Below the pieces are notes generated by a model that saw nothing but the letters and a program-made list of their open reading frames with translations, did no database searches and was not told the origin of the DNA. 13,746 nucleotides of DNA, taken from assembly GCA_026400595.1 (NCBI GenBank), contig JAPLOT010000373.1, forward strand, positions 1-13,746, in the 5' to 3' direction. The stretch is from Alphaproteobacteria bacterium. Lineage in GTDB: Bacteria > Pseudomonadota > Alphaproteobacteria > Rhizobiales > Aestuariivirgaceae. This document shows, piece after piece, positions 1 to 9,590 of the stretch (positions are counted from its first letter, which is position 1; each line of letters starts with the position of its first letter). Made by a program: the position numbers and the translations under genes.

Positions 1-26
1 ACATGCGGCAGCCCTGGTCCTGGTGA

Positions 27-515
27 TCAGTCCTTGAAGAAGAGCCAGCGCGGCGTGCGTGCGGCATATTCCGTCCAGGCGCGGCCGAAGGACCGGGCGA
101 GGTGGCGCTCTTCGCGCGAGATGGCAAGCACCTGGACCACCGCGGCAGCGATGAGGGCCGCAGGCAGGAGCCAGGCTATGCCAAGCAGCAGGCCGGCGCC
201 GAAGACCAGAATGGTGTTGCCCAGGTAGATGGGGTTGCGCGATCTGGCGAAGGGACCCTCGGTAATCAATGCGGTGGCACTGCGGTGGGGCAGGATGGTG
301 GTGCGATGCCGCCGGAAGGCCAGCATGGCGGTGATGTCGAGTGCGATCGCTGCGCAGATCAGGCACAGGCCGACGCCGGCGGCGATGATGCGGAGGGCGC
401 CATCCGGAAGCCACGGCAGTGGGATGACCTGATGCAGGATCACGGCGGAGGCAGCGGCGACGAGGTAGATGACGGGCGGCCAGGGGATCGTGTTGGGCGG
501 GTTCCTGACGGTCAT
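27..515 (-). CDS. Isoprenylcysteine carboxyl methyltransferase/PEMT-like membrane methyltransferase (162 aa)
   Basis: Small integral-membrane protein resembling the bacterial ICMT/PEMT methyltransferase families, which use S-adenosylmethionine to methylate small or lipid-like substrates; the substrate here is unknown. Hydrophobic segments lie at about residues 14-33, 41-66 and 98-133. The family hallmark is in the C-terminal half: RNPIYLG at 93-99, an EER at 135-137, then FGRAWTEY (143-150) and TPRWL (154-158), forming the predicted SAM-binding end. The ATG at 515 overlaps the TGA of the upstream transporter gene (ATGA, 512-515), which fixes this start; the open frame continues upstream but there it is antisense-frame shadow of the transporter. 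It is probably co-transcribed and translationally coupled with the MFS gene. A further minus-strand gene might begin at an ATG at position 4, but too little is visible. Family assignment is fairly sure, function is not. Confidence 0.85.
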   Translation of the reverse strand: MTVRNPPNTIPWPPVIYLVAAASAVILHQVIPLPWLPDGALRIIAAGVGLCLICAAIALDITAMLAFRRHRTTILPHRSATALITEGPFARSRNPIYLGNTILVFGAGLLLGIAWLLPAALIAAAVVQVLAISREERHLARSFGRAWTEYAARTPRWLFFKD

Positions 516-1762
516 GTTCGCGCCTTCATCGCGGAGCGGAGCAGCGCGGCGCATGCGATGCCCGCGAGGCAAACAAAAAAGCAGAAGAGGGCTCCTCCCG
601 TCCAGCCCATCCTGCCGTAGAGGGCGGCGAAGATGGGCGTTCCCACGAATGTCCCGACATTGCCGAACTGGGCGATGGCGCCATAGGTGAGTGCGGCAAG
701 TGCCGGCGTTGGTGCAATCGCGGGCACGCTGGCGAAGGTGAAGCCGGGCAACAGACCAAAGGCCGCCATCATGACCGCGATGAGAAACATGGCCACACCC
801 TCGCTCGGGCCGAGGGTGAAAAGAATGGCGGCGCTCACGGCCAATGACAGGAATGCGCCCGTGAAACCCAGGAAGACCGGCAAGCCGTACCGGATGAGGA
901 AACCGGCCATCAAGGTGAAAACCATGGATATCAAGGACGCCACCGCCATGCCCGAACCCGCGGCCGCTGCGCTCCAGCCCAGTGCATCCGCGAGGTACTT
1001 GCCGAGAAAGGTGAGCGCGGCGAGAAACAATACGGTGTAGCAGCAGAAGGTCAGTGCAAGCAGGAGCGGCGGACCGCTGCGATAGACGTCGCCATGTGCC
1101 GAAATCAGGCTGGCGAGCGTGGGGCGCGGGCGCCGTTCGTCGGCATGGCCGGAGCGCTTGAGGGCCATCCGGAGGGCCAGGCCGATCAGGGCCAGGAGCA
1201 AGGCGTGCGCCAGCATCAGGCCGCGCCAGCCGCCCCACGTCATGATCAGCGGGGCAGCAGCGCTGGTCACGGCGAAGCCGACGCCGAAAAAGCAGCCCCA
1301 GAGCGACAGGACAACTGGCCGGTCACGCGGTGCGGCGTGCATGGCCATAAGGGCCGGTGCGCAAACCACGATGAGAAGGTGCGAGAAACCTTCCAGAAAT
1401 CGGCTTGCCAGGAAGGTGGTACTGTCGGGCGCGACGGCGCCTGCTGCCGCCACCAGCGCGCCCCCGAAGAGGGCGATCAGGATGCCGCGGCCCAGCCCGA
1501 TGGAGGCGACCAGGGCGCCCATGGCGATGGCAAAGACGACGCCGACGATGCCCAGCAGCGACACAGCGAAGCCCGCCGCCACGAGAGTCAGGCCCAGGTC
1601 GCTGCCCACCTCTCCCATGACGGGGGCGACCTTGGCGAAATGCATGGCGGCGGTAAGACCCGCCAGAAACAGGACTGTGATGGCCAACCAGTCCGTTTTT
1701 TCACGATTTTCTGAGGTTGGCGTCACGGTTTTGTGCTCATTCGGGGCTTTCCGTGTGAGCAT
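512..1762 (-). CDS. MFS transporter (416 aa)
   Basis: Major facilitator superfamily permease, inner membrane, substrate not recognisable. The protein is almost entirely hydrophobic helices separated by short Gly/Pro/Arg-rich loops, consistent with 12 membrane segments: a first half to about residue 200, a hydrophilic central loop (RSGHADERRPRP, about 203-214), then a second half to about 408. Length is normal for the superfamily. The TM2-TM3 loop (MGALVASIGLGRG, 81-93) is in the place of MFS motif A but lacks its usual acidic residue. The chosen start (MLTRKAPNEHK) gives a roughly 24-residue polar N-tail before TM1. No good Shine-Dalgarno precedes it, and an in-frame GTG at residue 13 is an alternative. 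Upstream in-frame codons run into the rpoZ promoter and are unlikely to be used. It is divergent from rpoZ and overlaps the methyltransferase gene by 4 bp. Confidence 0.88.
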   Translation of the reverse strand: MLTRKAPNEHKTVTPTSENREKTDWLAITVLFLAGLTAAMHFAKVAPVMGEVGSDLGLTLVAAGFAVSLLGIVGVVFAIAMGALVASIGLGRGILIALFGGALVAAAGAVAPDSTTFLASRFLEGFSHLLIVVCAPALMAMHAAPRDRPVVLSLWGCFFGVGFAVTSAAAPLIMTWGGWRGLMLAHALLLALIGLALRMALKRSGHADERRPRPTLASLISAHGDVYRSGPPLLLALTFCCYTVLFLAALTFLGKYLADALGWSAAAAGSGMAVASLISMVFTLMAGFLIRYGLPVFLGFTGAFLSLAVSAAILFTLGPSEGVAMFLIAVMMAAFGLLPGFTFASVPAIAPTPALAALTYGAIAQFGNVGTFVGTPIFAALYGRMGWTGGALFCFFVCLAGIACAALLRSAMKART

Positions 1763-1820
1763 GGGTGCTGCCGTTCTGTCAAACCCTGCGCCACCACACC
1801 CTGCCGCCTGAAGCATGGGC

Positions 1821-1849
1821 TTGATTTGGCCGCCATTTCCGCCTAGAAG
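1821..1849 (+). promoter_or_regulatory. Candidate sigma70-type promoter for rpoZ
   Basis: A -35-like TTGATT (1821-1826) and a -10-like TAGAAG (1844-1849) are separated by 17 bp, each preceded by C as is common in alphaproteobacterial housekeeping promoters. It would start transcription near 1856, giving a leader of about 37 nt with an AAGGAG Shine-Dalgarno at 1875-1880. It lies in the 130-bp divergent gap between the MFS gene and rpoZ. Inferred from pattern and position only. Confidence 0.5.
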
Positions 1850-1892
1850 GCCGGGATTCCATCGAACACCAAACAAGGAGCAGACGAGCCCC

Positions 1893-2210
1893 ATGGCGCG
1901 CGTCACCGTTGAAGACTGCATCGACAAGGTGCCCAATCGTTTCGAACTGGTCCTCCTCGCCGGCCACCGCGCCCGTATGGTGTCGCAGGGTGCGCCGATC
2001 ACGGTGGACCGTGACAATGACAAGAACCCCGTCGTGGCGCTTCGCGAAATCGCCGACGAGACGATCGTTGTCGACGATCTGCGCGAGGAAGTGATTCACT
2101 CGATGCAGATGCACGTCGAGGTGGACGAACCGGAACCCACAGAGGTTCCGCTCATCCAGCAGTCCGCCCCGGGAGCCAGCGCAACGGCTACTAGCCCTCA
2201 GCTCCAGTAA
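1893..2210 (+). CDS. rpoZ: RNA polymerase omega subunit
   Basis: Omega subunit (105 aa) of DNA-dependent RNA polymerase, which aids assembly of the beta-prime subunit and, in proteobacteria, contributes to a ppGpp site on the enzyme. The N-terminal half is typical: [20 protein letters not shown] at 1-20, LAGHRAR at 22-28, then [14 protein letters not shown] (41-54), the conserved core. Residues from about 76 form an acidic Pro/Gln/Ser-rich tail, which is variable in alphaproteobacteria. The ATG at 1893 follows an AAGGAG at 1875-1880 and matches the family N-terminus; an upstream in-frame start would add 26 non-conserved residues. The gene has its own candidate promoter and a strong terminator just after its stop, so it is probably largely monocistronic. 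It is followed by the ppGpp synthetase/hydrolase gene, paralleling the rpoZ-spoT pairing of gammaproteobacteria. Confidence 0.96.
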   Translation: MARVTVEDCIDKVPNRFELVLLAGHRARMVSQGAPITVDRDNDKNPVVALREIADETIVVDDLREEVIHSMQMHVEVDEPEPTEVPLIQQSAPGASATATSPQLQ

Positions 2211-2219
2211 CGATTTTCA

Positions 2220-2248
2220 GGCCGGACCCCTCGCGTCCGGCCTTTTTT
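2220..2248 (+). terminator. Intrinsic terminator after rpoZ
   Basis: A perfect 8-bp GC-rich stem (GGCCGGAC at 2220-2227 with GTCCGGCC at 2235-2242) encloses a 7-nt loop and is followed directly by six T residues (2243-2248). It lies 9 nt after the rpoZ stop codon and ends 16 nt before the rsh start codon. Confidence 0.9.
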
Positions 2249-2264
2249 GTCGTACAGTAACTTC

Positions 2265-4439
<2,175 letters not shown>

Positions 4440-4446
4440 GGGCACG

Positions 4447-5034
4447 ATGCTGACACACGACGACGTTCTGGCCGAGTTCCGCGCGGCGGGAGCATTGCTT
4501 GAGGGGCATTTCATTCTCTCTTCCGGACTTCATTCCAATCGCTACCTGCAGTGCGCGAGAGTGCTGATGGATCCGCAACGCGCTGCGCGGCTCTGTGCTT
4601 CGCTGGCGGAAACGGTCAGGGCGAGGGTGGGGAAGGGCGTCGACCTCGTCGCTTCGCCAGCCATGGGGGGCGTCATCGTCGGCTACGAAATGGGCCGGCA
4701 GCTGGGCGTGCCCGCGATCTTCTTCGAAAGGGCGGACGGCAAACTGGTGTTGCGCCGCGGCTTCACCATTCCAAGGGGCGCAAGGGTACTGATGGTGGAA
4801 GACATCGTCACGACTGGCCTGTCGTCGCGTGAGTGCATCGCGGGTATCGCGGAAGAAGGCGGCGTGACTGTCGGCGCTGCCTGCCTTGTCGACCGGTCGG
4901 GCGGGAAGGCCGATCTGGGGGTGCCCCTCGCGGCGCTGACGGTCCTCGAAATCCCGACCTATGCCGCCGGCAATCTTCCGCCTGAGCTGGCCGCCATCCC
5001 CGCAGTGAAGCCTGGGAGCAGGGGGCTCAAGTGA
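4447..5034 (+). CDS. pyrE: Orotate phosphoribosyltransferase
   Basis: Catalyses transfer of the phosphoribosyl group of PRPP to orotate, forming OMP in de novo pyrimidine synthesis in the cytosol. The 195-aa protein has the type I phosphoribosyltransferase fold signatures: the substrate region [15 protein letters not shown] (21-35), a conserved SPAMGG (70-75), the flexible-loop stretch around [10 protein letters not shown] (97-106), and the PRPP-binding motif [14 protein letters not shown] (114-127), with E118, D119 and the TTG loop. Length is slightly short but normal for this subgroup. The ATG at 4447 is 7 bp after the rsh stop, with a purine-rich GTAGGGG before it. Its TGA overlaps the GTG start of acpS (GTGA, 5031-5034), implying translational coupling. 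Pyrimidine synthesis has no direct link to its neighbours; this looks like a conserved housekeeping cluster. Confidence 0.95.
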   Translation: MLTHDDVLAEFRAAGALLEGHFILSSGLHSNRYLQCARVLMDPQRAARLCASLAETVRARVGKGVDLVASPAMGGVIVGYEMGRQLGVPAIFFERADGKLVLRRGFTIPRGARVLMVEDIVTTGLSSRECIAGIAEEGGVTVGAACLVDRSGGKADLGVPLAALTVLEIPTYAAGNLPPELAAIPAVKPGSRGLK

Positions 5035-5432
5035 TCGTCGGCCTGGGCAACGACATTGTCGACATCCGCCGGGTGGAGAAGACCCTTGAGCGCTATGGCG
5101 AGCGCTTTATCAGGCGGCTGTTCACCGACATCGAGATCGCCAAATCCGAACGGCGGGCCCAGCGCGCGGCCTCCTATGCCAAGCGATTCGCCGCCAAGGA
5201 GGCCTGCTCCAAGGCGCTTGGAACCGGTTTCCGGAAGCAGGTCTTCTGGCGCGACATGGGGGTGGTCAACCTCCCGTCAGGCCGTCCGACGATGGTCTTG
5301 ACCAATGGCGCCAGGGCTCAGCTTGAGAAACTGATCCCCGAGGGGCACGAAGCGCGTATCCATCTGACGATTACCGATGATTTCCCCTATGCCCAGGCCA
5401 TTGTGATGATCGAGGCCGTCATCCGGGTCTGA
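5031..5432 (+). CDS. acpS: Holo-[acyl-carrier-protein] synthase
   Basis: Transfers 4-phosphopantetheine from coenzyme A to the serine of acyl carrier protein, activating it for fatty acid synthesis. The 133-aa length is that of bacterial AcpS. The two metal-binding signatures are present: [11 protein letters not shown] near the N-terminus (6-16, with D8) and [16 protein letters not shown] at 51-66 (with E57). The start is GTG at 5031, overlapping the pyrE stop by 4 bp; this start gives the expected [12 protein letters not shown] beginning. In many alphaproteobacteria pdxJ precedes acpS, but here pyrE takes that place. The stop codon lies in a short odd-length palindrome (5426-5436) that has too small a loop to act as a terminator. 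The gene ends the rsh-pyrE-acpS run; lepB begins 124 bp later with its own candidate promoter. Confidence 0.95.
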   Translation: MIVGLGNDIVDIRRVEKTLERYGERFIRRLFTDIEIAKSERRAQRAASYAKRFAAKEACSKALGTGFRKQVFWRDMGVVNLPSGRPTMVLTNGARAQLEKLIPEGHEARIHLTITDDFPYAQAIVMIEAVIRV

Positions 5433-5475
5433 GACCTGTGCCCAAACTGCAACACTGCGTCGCGATGAGGTCGCT

Positions 5476-5489
5476 CGCGTTGCAACGCG
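5476..5489. promoter_or_regulatory. Perfect 14-bp palindrome over the lepB promoter -35 region (candidate operator)
   Basis: CGCGTTGCAACGCG is a perfect inverted repeat with no spacer. It covers the whole candidate -35 hexamer TTGCAA (5480-5485) of the lepB promoter. A lone TGCAAC half-site lies upstream at 5448-5453. The shape is that of a dimeric repressor site (LacI-type operators often centre on TTGCAA), but no regulator is identified and a chance palindrome is possible. Confidence 0.4.
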
Positions 5490-5508
5490 GAATGGCAGGG
5501 TCTATAGG
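5480..5508 (+). promoter_or_regulatory. Candidate sigma70-type promoter for the lepB-rnc-era-recO unit
   Basis: TTGCAA (5480-5485) and TATAGG (5503-5508) are spaced by exactly 17 bp, and CTATAG is close to the alphaproteobacterial -10 form. Transcription would start near 5515, leaving a leader of about 42 nt before lepB. It sits in the only sizeable gap (5433-5556) between rsh and the DUF1467 gene. Inferred from sequence only. Confidence 0.55.
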
Positions 5509-5556
5509 CAAAGGAATTGGCAAAGCTTCGATTTTCTGGGTTTCAGGCCGCGCGGG

Positions 5557-6372
5557 ATGCACAAGAAGGACCATACCACTGCAGCTGCACAGCAGGCCCG
5601 GCGCAGGCCGGATGACGGCCTGTGGGAGACGGTCAAGGTCATCATCCAGGCCCTCCTGATTGCCTTCGTCGTCAGGACTTTCCTCTTTCAGCCGTTTAAC
5701 ATTCCGTCGGCCTCCATGTACCCGACGCTGAAAATCGGGGATTACATATTTGTTTCAAAGCTTTCCTACGGTTATGGAAAGTATTCCTTCAACTTCTCCC
5801 TGGGCCTCGGCGGGCGCGAATTCATCAGCTGCTGTCCAATCGATTTTCCCGGCCGCATCATCTTCGCCGATACGCCGAAGCGGGGCGATGTGGCGGTGTT
5901 CAAGCTTCCGACCGACACGAACATAGACTACATCAAGCGGGTCATCGGGCTTCCCGGCGATACGATCCAGATGCGCGATGGTGTGCTGTTCATCAACAAC
6001 CAGCCGGTGCCCAAGAAGCGGGTCGAGGATTACACCGAGCTGGCCGATGGTGGAGATGGCCCAGCCGTGTCGCAGTATGAGGAAACGCTGCCCAATGGCG
6101 TGACATTCCGGGTACTCGACACCGATTCGAACGGCAGTGCCGACAACACCGAAGAGTATGTGGTCCCCGAGGGACACTACTTCATGATGGGCGACAACCG
6201 CGACAATTCGCAGGACTCGCGCTATCTGAGCTTCGTCGGCTATGTGCCGATCGAGAACTTCGTTGGCCGGGCCGACATCATCTTCTTCTCGATCTCGCCC
6301 GACGCATCCCTTCTCGAGGTCTGGCGGTGGCCCTTTGTCATTCGCTGGAACCGGCTGTTCAAGACACTCTGA
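5557..6372 (+). CDS. lepB: Signal peptidase I
   Basis: Membrane-bound serine protease (271 aa, EC 3.4.21.89) that removes signal peptides from secreted proteins. A short basic cytoplasmic tail precedes one membrane segment at about 24-44. The catalytic serine is S53 in PSASMYPTL (50-58), followed by GDYIFVSKLSYG. The general-base lysine is K127 in YIKRVIGLPGD (125-135), and the C-terminal box is GDNRDNSQDSR (212-222). All expected S26-family boxes are present, so it should be active. The stretch at about 84-104 (with a CC at 92-93 between the SKLSYG and PKRGD boxes) looks longer than in other rhizobial LepB sequences I recall. The ATG at 5557 has only a weak upstream GCGGG. It starts a tight cluster with rnc and era, the usual alphaproteobacterial order; a candidate promoter lies at 5480-5508. 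Confidence 0.95.
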   Translation: MHKKDHTTAAAQQARRRPDDGLWETVKVIIQALLIAFVVRTFLFQPFNIPSASMYPTLKIGDYIFVSKLSYGYGKYSFNFSLGLGGREFISCCPIDFPGRIIFADTPKRGDVAVFKLPTDTNIDYIKRVIGLPGDTIQMRDGVLFINNQPVPKKRVEDYTELADGGDGPAVSQYEETLPNGVTFRVLDTDSNGSADNTEEYVVPEGHYFMMGDNRDNSQDSRYLSFVGYVPIENFVGRADIIFFSISPDASLLEVWRWPFVIRWNRLFKTL

Positions 6373-6377
6373 CCGGC

Positions 6378-7067
6378 GTGGTCCGCTTCAGCCAGCTGCA
6401 GTACGACACCATCGCGGCCCGGATCGGATACGATTTCCGTGACAAGGCGCTTCTGCGCCACGCACTGACCCATGCGAGCGGCAAGGGAAAGACCCAGGAT
6501 TACGAGCGCCTGGAGTTTCTCGGCGACCGCGTGCTGGGGCTTGTCATTGCGGAGCAGCTCTATCGCGACCATCCGCAGGCCCGTGAAGGAGACATGTCGG
6601 GCCGTCACAGCGCACTGGTACGGCGCGAGACCTGCGCCGAGGCGGGACGGGCGATCGGCATCACCGACTTCATCGTCGTGGGCAGCAGCGAGCGTGCCAA
6701 GGGCATGAACCTCAATCAGACTGTTGTCGGCGACGTGATGGAAGCGCTCATCGCGGCCATCTATATCGATGGCGGTCTCGATGCAGCGCGCGACTTCATT
6801 CTGCGCAACTGGAAGGAGTTTCTGGTGGCGCCGCGCGTCATGGAGAAGGACCCCAAGACCTTCCTGCAGGAGTGGGCCCTGGCCCGCGCCCTGCCGATCC
6901 CGTTCTATCGGATCGTCTCGCGCGAAGGACTGCAGCATGAGCCGGTCTTCGTGGTATCGGTGGAGGTACAGGGCAAGACGCCCGTCGAGGGTACGGGCAA
7001 GAGCAAGCGGGCGGCCGAGCAGGACGCGGCGGGTGCCTTTCTGAAACGCGAGGGGATCAGGACATGA
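6378..7067 (+). CDS. rnc: Ribonuclease III
   Basis: Double-strand-specific endoribonuclease that processes rRNA precursors and structured mRNAs. From the GTG at 6378 it is 229 aa. The catalytic domain carries ERLEFLGDRVLG (43-54), with E46 and D50, and VVGDVMEALIAAIYID (116-131), with D119 and E122; these match the four metal-binding acidic residues of the family. A double-stranded RNA-binding domain follows at about 158-225, with GTGKSKRAAEQDAA near its end. The start is uncertain: an in-frame GTG at 6327, inside lepB, has a better Shine-Dalgarno (GAGG at 6316-6319) and would add 17 residues with no clear conservation. GTG 6378 lies 5 bp after the lepB stop and gives a usual family length. 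The stop overlaps the era start (ATGA, 7064-7067). Confidence 0.93.
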   Translation: MVRFSQLQYDTIAARIGYDFRDKALLRHALTHASGKGKTQDYERLEFLGDRVLGLVIAEQLYRDHPQAREGDMSGRHSALVRRETCAEAGRAIGITDFIVVGSSERAKGMNLNQTVVGDVMEALIAAIYIDGGLDAARDFILRNWKEFLVAPRVMEKDPKTFLQEWALARALPIPFYRIVSREGLQHEPVFVVSVEVQGKTPVEGTGKSKRAAEQDAAGAFLKREGIRT

Positions 7068-7969
7068 GCGCGGATGACGCGAAAGAGACGCGCTGCGGCT
7101 TCTGCGCCATCATCGGGGCGCCCAATGCCGGAAAATCGACCCTGGTTAACACGCTGGCCGGTGCCAAGGTGGCCATCGTCAGCCACAAGGTGCAGACGAC
7201 GCGGGCGCGGCTCCGCGCCATCGTCATGGAGGGCGAGGCCCAGATCGTGCTGGTCGATACGCCGGGCATCTTCCAGCCACGGCGCAAGCTGGACCGCGCC
7301 ATGGTGGACAATGCCTGGGGCGGGGCAGGCGACGCCGATGCCGTGGTCCTGCTGGTTGATGGACGCAGCGGTCTGACCGAGGAGCTGCAGAAGATCATCG
7401 AAGGCCTGGGCAACCTGAGGACCAAAGCCTTCCTGGTGATCAACAAGATCGACCTGATGAAGCGCGAGGACCTGCTCAAGACGGCAGAGGCCTTCAACGC
7501 AGCCTATGCCTTTGAGCGGACCTTCATGGTGAGCGCGCTGAATGGCTCTGGCACCGAGGATCTGCGCAAGGCCCTCGCGGCGCGCATGCCAAAGGGGCCC
7601 TGGCTCTATCCCGAGGATCAGGTCGCCGACGTGCAGCTGCGCTTCATGGCCTCCGAAATCACCCGCGAGAAGATCTACAATCGCCTCCACGAGGAACTTC
7701 CCTACGCATCGACGGTCGAGACGGAGGCTTGGGAAGAACGCAAGGATGGCTCGGTCAAGATCAGCCAGGTGATCTACGTCGAACGCGACAGCCAGAAGGC
7801 CATCGTGCTGGGAAAGGGCGGCCAGACGATCAAGATCCTCGGTCAGCAGGCGCGCGAGGACATGGAGGAACACTTCGGGCGCAAGGTTCATCTTTTTCTC
7901 TTCGTCAAGGTGCGGGAGAACTGGAGCAATGATCCCGAGCGGCTGCGCATGATGGGACTTGAGTTGTGA
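7064..7969 (+). CDS. era: GTPase Era
   Basis: Essential GTPase that binds the 3-prime end of 16S rRNA and assists maturation of the 30S subunit. The 301-aa protein has the full set of GTP-binding motifs: G1 GAPNAGKS (18-25), the G2 region QTTR (44-47), G3 DTPG (65-68), G4 NKID (127-130) and G5 SAL (157-159). The C-terminal KH RNA-binding domain includes VLGKGGQTIK (248-257), with the GKGG loop, and the terminal VRENWSNDPERL typical of Era. The ATG overlaps the rnc stop by 4 bp, which supports this start and translational coupling with RNase III. Pairing of rnc with era is very widely conserved and fits their shared role in rRNA processing. recO begins 7 bp downstream. Confidence 0.97.
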   Translation: MSADDAKETRCGFCAIIGAPNAGKSTLVNTLAGAKVAIVSHKVQTTRARLRAIVMEGEAQIVLVDTPGIFQPRRKLDRAMVDNAWGGAGDADAVVLLVDGRSGLTEELQKIIEGLGNLRTKAFLVINKIDLMKREDLLKTAEAFNAAYAFERTFMVSALNGSGTEDLRKALAARMPKGPWLYPEDQVADVQLRFMASEITREKIYNRLHEELPYASTVETEAWEERKDGSVKISQVIYVERDSQKAIVLGKGGQTIKILGQQAREDMEEHFGRKVHLFLFVKVRENWSNDPERLRMMGLEL

Positions 7970-7976
7970 GGCCGGC

Positions 7977-8699
7977 ATGGAGTGGCGCGACGAGGGCGTG
8001 ATTCTTGCTGTCCGCCGGCATGGCGAGACGAGTGCCATTGCCGAAATCCTGACGGCGGAGCACGGCCGCTGCCTGGGCCTTGTGCGCGGCGGCAGGTCGC
8101 GCCTCCAGCGGCCGGTGCTGCAGCCCGGCAACATGGTGCAGGTGACGTGGCGCGCCAGGCTGGAGGAGCAGCTCGGGACCTATGCGCTCCATGCGCTGGC
8201 GCTCAAGGCCGGGTCGATCATGGACGATCCCTTCCGGCTGGCCGGCCTCTCGGCCGTCGTCGGCCTGGCACAGCTGCTGCCCGAACGCGAGCCTCATCGC
8301 CGCATGTATGATGCCCTGCAGGTCGTTCTCGACCAGATTGAGCAGGATGATGTTTGGCCTGCCTTGCTGGTCCGTTGGGAGCTCGGCCTCCTGGAGGAAC
8401 TCGGTTTCGGCCTCGATCTCACCCGTTGTGCCGCAACCGGCCAGGCGGAGGACCTTGTGTATGTGTCGCCCAGGACCGGGCGAGCGGTGAGCCGGGAAGC
8501 GGGAACCACTTACCGCGACCGGCTCCTGGTCTTGCCGGCGTTCCTGTCCGCCGGCGCTGCACCGTCCTTGCCGGACGTGCTCGACGGTTTCCGGCTGACC
8601 GGATACTTCCTGAACCGGCATGTCTTCGAGCCGCGCGGCCTCTCCATCCCGGACGCCCGCGACACGATGATCCGGTATCTGGCCCAACGACCACATTGA
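7977..8699 (+). CDS. recO: DNA repair protein RecO
   Basis: Mediator of the RecFOR pathway, which helps load RecA on SSB-coated single-stranded DNA in gap repair. The 240-aa protein has the N-terminal OB-fold beginning MEWRDEGVILAVRRHGETSA (1-20), with GLVRGGRSR at 34-42, and a helical C-terminal domain with RWELGLLEELGFGLDLTRC (133-151). The zinc-binding cysteine set of some RecO proteins is absent; only C151 is seen, which I recall as usual for alphaproteobacteria. ATG 7977 is preceded by TGAGG (7967-7971), which is also the era stop region; an upstream in-frame start would lie inside era and add six residues. It belongs to the rnc-era-recO cluster. Confidence 0.94.
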   Translation: MEWRDEGVILAVRRHGETSAIAEILTAEHGRCLGLVRGGRSRLQRPVLQPGNMVQVTWRARLEEQLGTYALHALALKAGSIMDDPFRLAGLSAVVGLAQLLPEREPHRRMYDALQVVLDQIEQDDVWPALLVRWELGLLEELGFGLDLTRCAATGQAEDLVYVSPRTGRAVSREAGTTYRDRLLVLPAFLSAGAAPSLPDVLDGFRLTGYFLNRHVFEPRGLSIPDARDTMIRYLAQRPH

Positions 8700-8743
8700 G
8701 AACCGGCCGCAAGGGCACTAGAAGCAGCCTGAGCAGCGAATGC

Positions 8744-8748
8744 GGGAG
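8744..8748 (+). promoter_or_regulatory. Shine-Dalgarno GGGAG deciding the epimerase start
   Basis: GGGAG is placed 6 nt before ATG 8755. The alternative ATG at 8740 lies before this site, has no comparable upstream sequence and would add five non-conserved residues. Confidence 0.6.
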
Positions 8749-8754
8749 AACGGG

Positions 8755-9155
<401 letters not shown>

Positions 9156-9159
<4 letters not shown>

Positions 9160-9431
9160 GCCTCGTCAGCGCCATCGCGATCTACTTCATCATCTGGTGG
9201 GTGACGCTCTTCGTGGTGTTGCCCTTCGGCGTGCGTAACGCCCATGAAGCGGGTGAAGCCGTGCTGGACGGCAATGAGGCCGGCGCGCCCGTGAAGCCCA
9301 TGATGTGGCGGAAAGTGCTGGTGACCACGGTTCTGGCGAGCGTCATCTTCGCGCTGATCTATGGGCAGATCACGCAGGGCTGGATCGGGTTCGACGATTT
9401 GCCGTTCCTTGGCTTGGCGCCCAAGCCCTGA
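9156..9431 (+). CDS. DUF1467 family membrane protein
   Basis: A 91-aa protein of a family of unknown function found mainly in alphaproteobacteria. Two membrane segments are predicted at about 4-24 and 53-71. Between them is a polar loop with VLPFGVRNAHEAGE (21-34), the conserved family signature, followed by GNEAGAPVKPMMWRK. The C-terminus is short and proline-rich. Its ATG overlaps the epimerase stop codon (ATGA, 9156-9159), so it is probably coupled to that gene. In alphaproteobacterial genomes this family usually sits between the epimerase gene and proS, as here. A terminator hairpin follows 10 bp after its stop, making it the last gene of the lepB unit. No function can be inferred from the sequence. 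Confidence 0.9.
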
Positions 9432-9441
9432 CAACAGAAAA

Positions 9442-9466
9442 GGCGGAACAAGCGTTCCGCCCTTTC
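9442..9466 (+). terminator. Hairpin terminator after the DUF1467 gene
   Basis: A perfect 8-bp stem (GGCGGAAC at 9442-9449, GTTCCGCC at 9454-9461) with a 4-nt AAGC loop starts 10 nt after the stop codon. The downstream tract is CTTTCC rather than a pure T-run, and four A residues precede the stem, so activity in either direction is possible but the forward tail is only moderate. Confidence 0.7.
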
Positions 9467-9590
9467 CGTTTCTCCGTTTCCTTTCCTGCCGGTTTCGCGG
9501 CGGGGCAGCTGCTGTGGCGCGCCCGGAAACTTACCTCCCCAGACCTGGGTCCACCGAAGGTGCAACACCGTGGTCTTGTTCTTATTGCAT

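Noticed and set aside
3..26. Possible end of a plus-strand gene or start of a minus-strand gene at the left edge
   Set aside because: Only a few codons are visible; nothing can be supported from them.
516..1238. Upstream extension of the methyltransferase frame (about 240 extra codons)
   Set aside because: It lies wholly within the MFS transporter gene in another frame and has Arg/His/Pro-rich shadow composition.
1777..1782. Perfect TTGACA on the minus strand just before the MFS start
   Set aside because: It lies only 14 nt before the ATG and no acceptable -10 box follows at 16-18 bp; it would place the transcription start inside the gene.
1763..2023. Upstream extension of the MFS frame into rpoZ
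   Set aside because: It runs antisense through the rpoZ promoter and coding region; the extra residues are not membrane-like.
5426..5436. GGTCT-G-AGACC palindrome at the acpS stop as a terminator
   Set aside because: The single-nucleotide loop cannot fold and no T-run follows.
6905..8134. A 409-codon minus-strand open frame opposite rnc, era and recO
   Set aside because: It spans three well-supported genes on the other strand and shows no domain; a codon-bias shadow.
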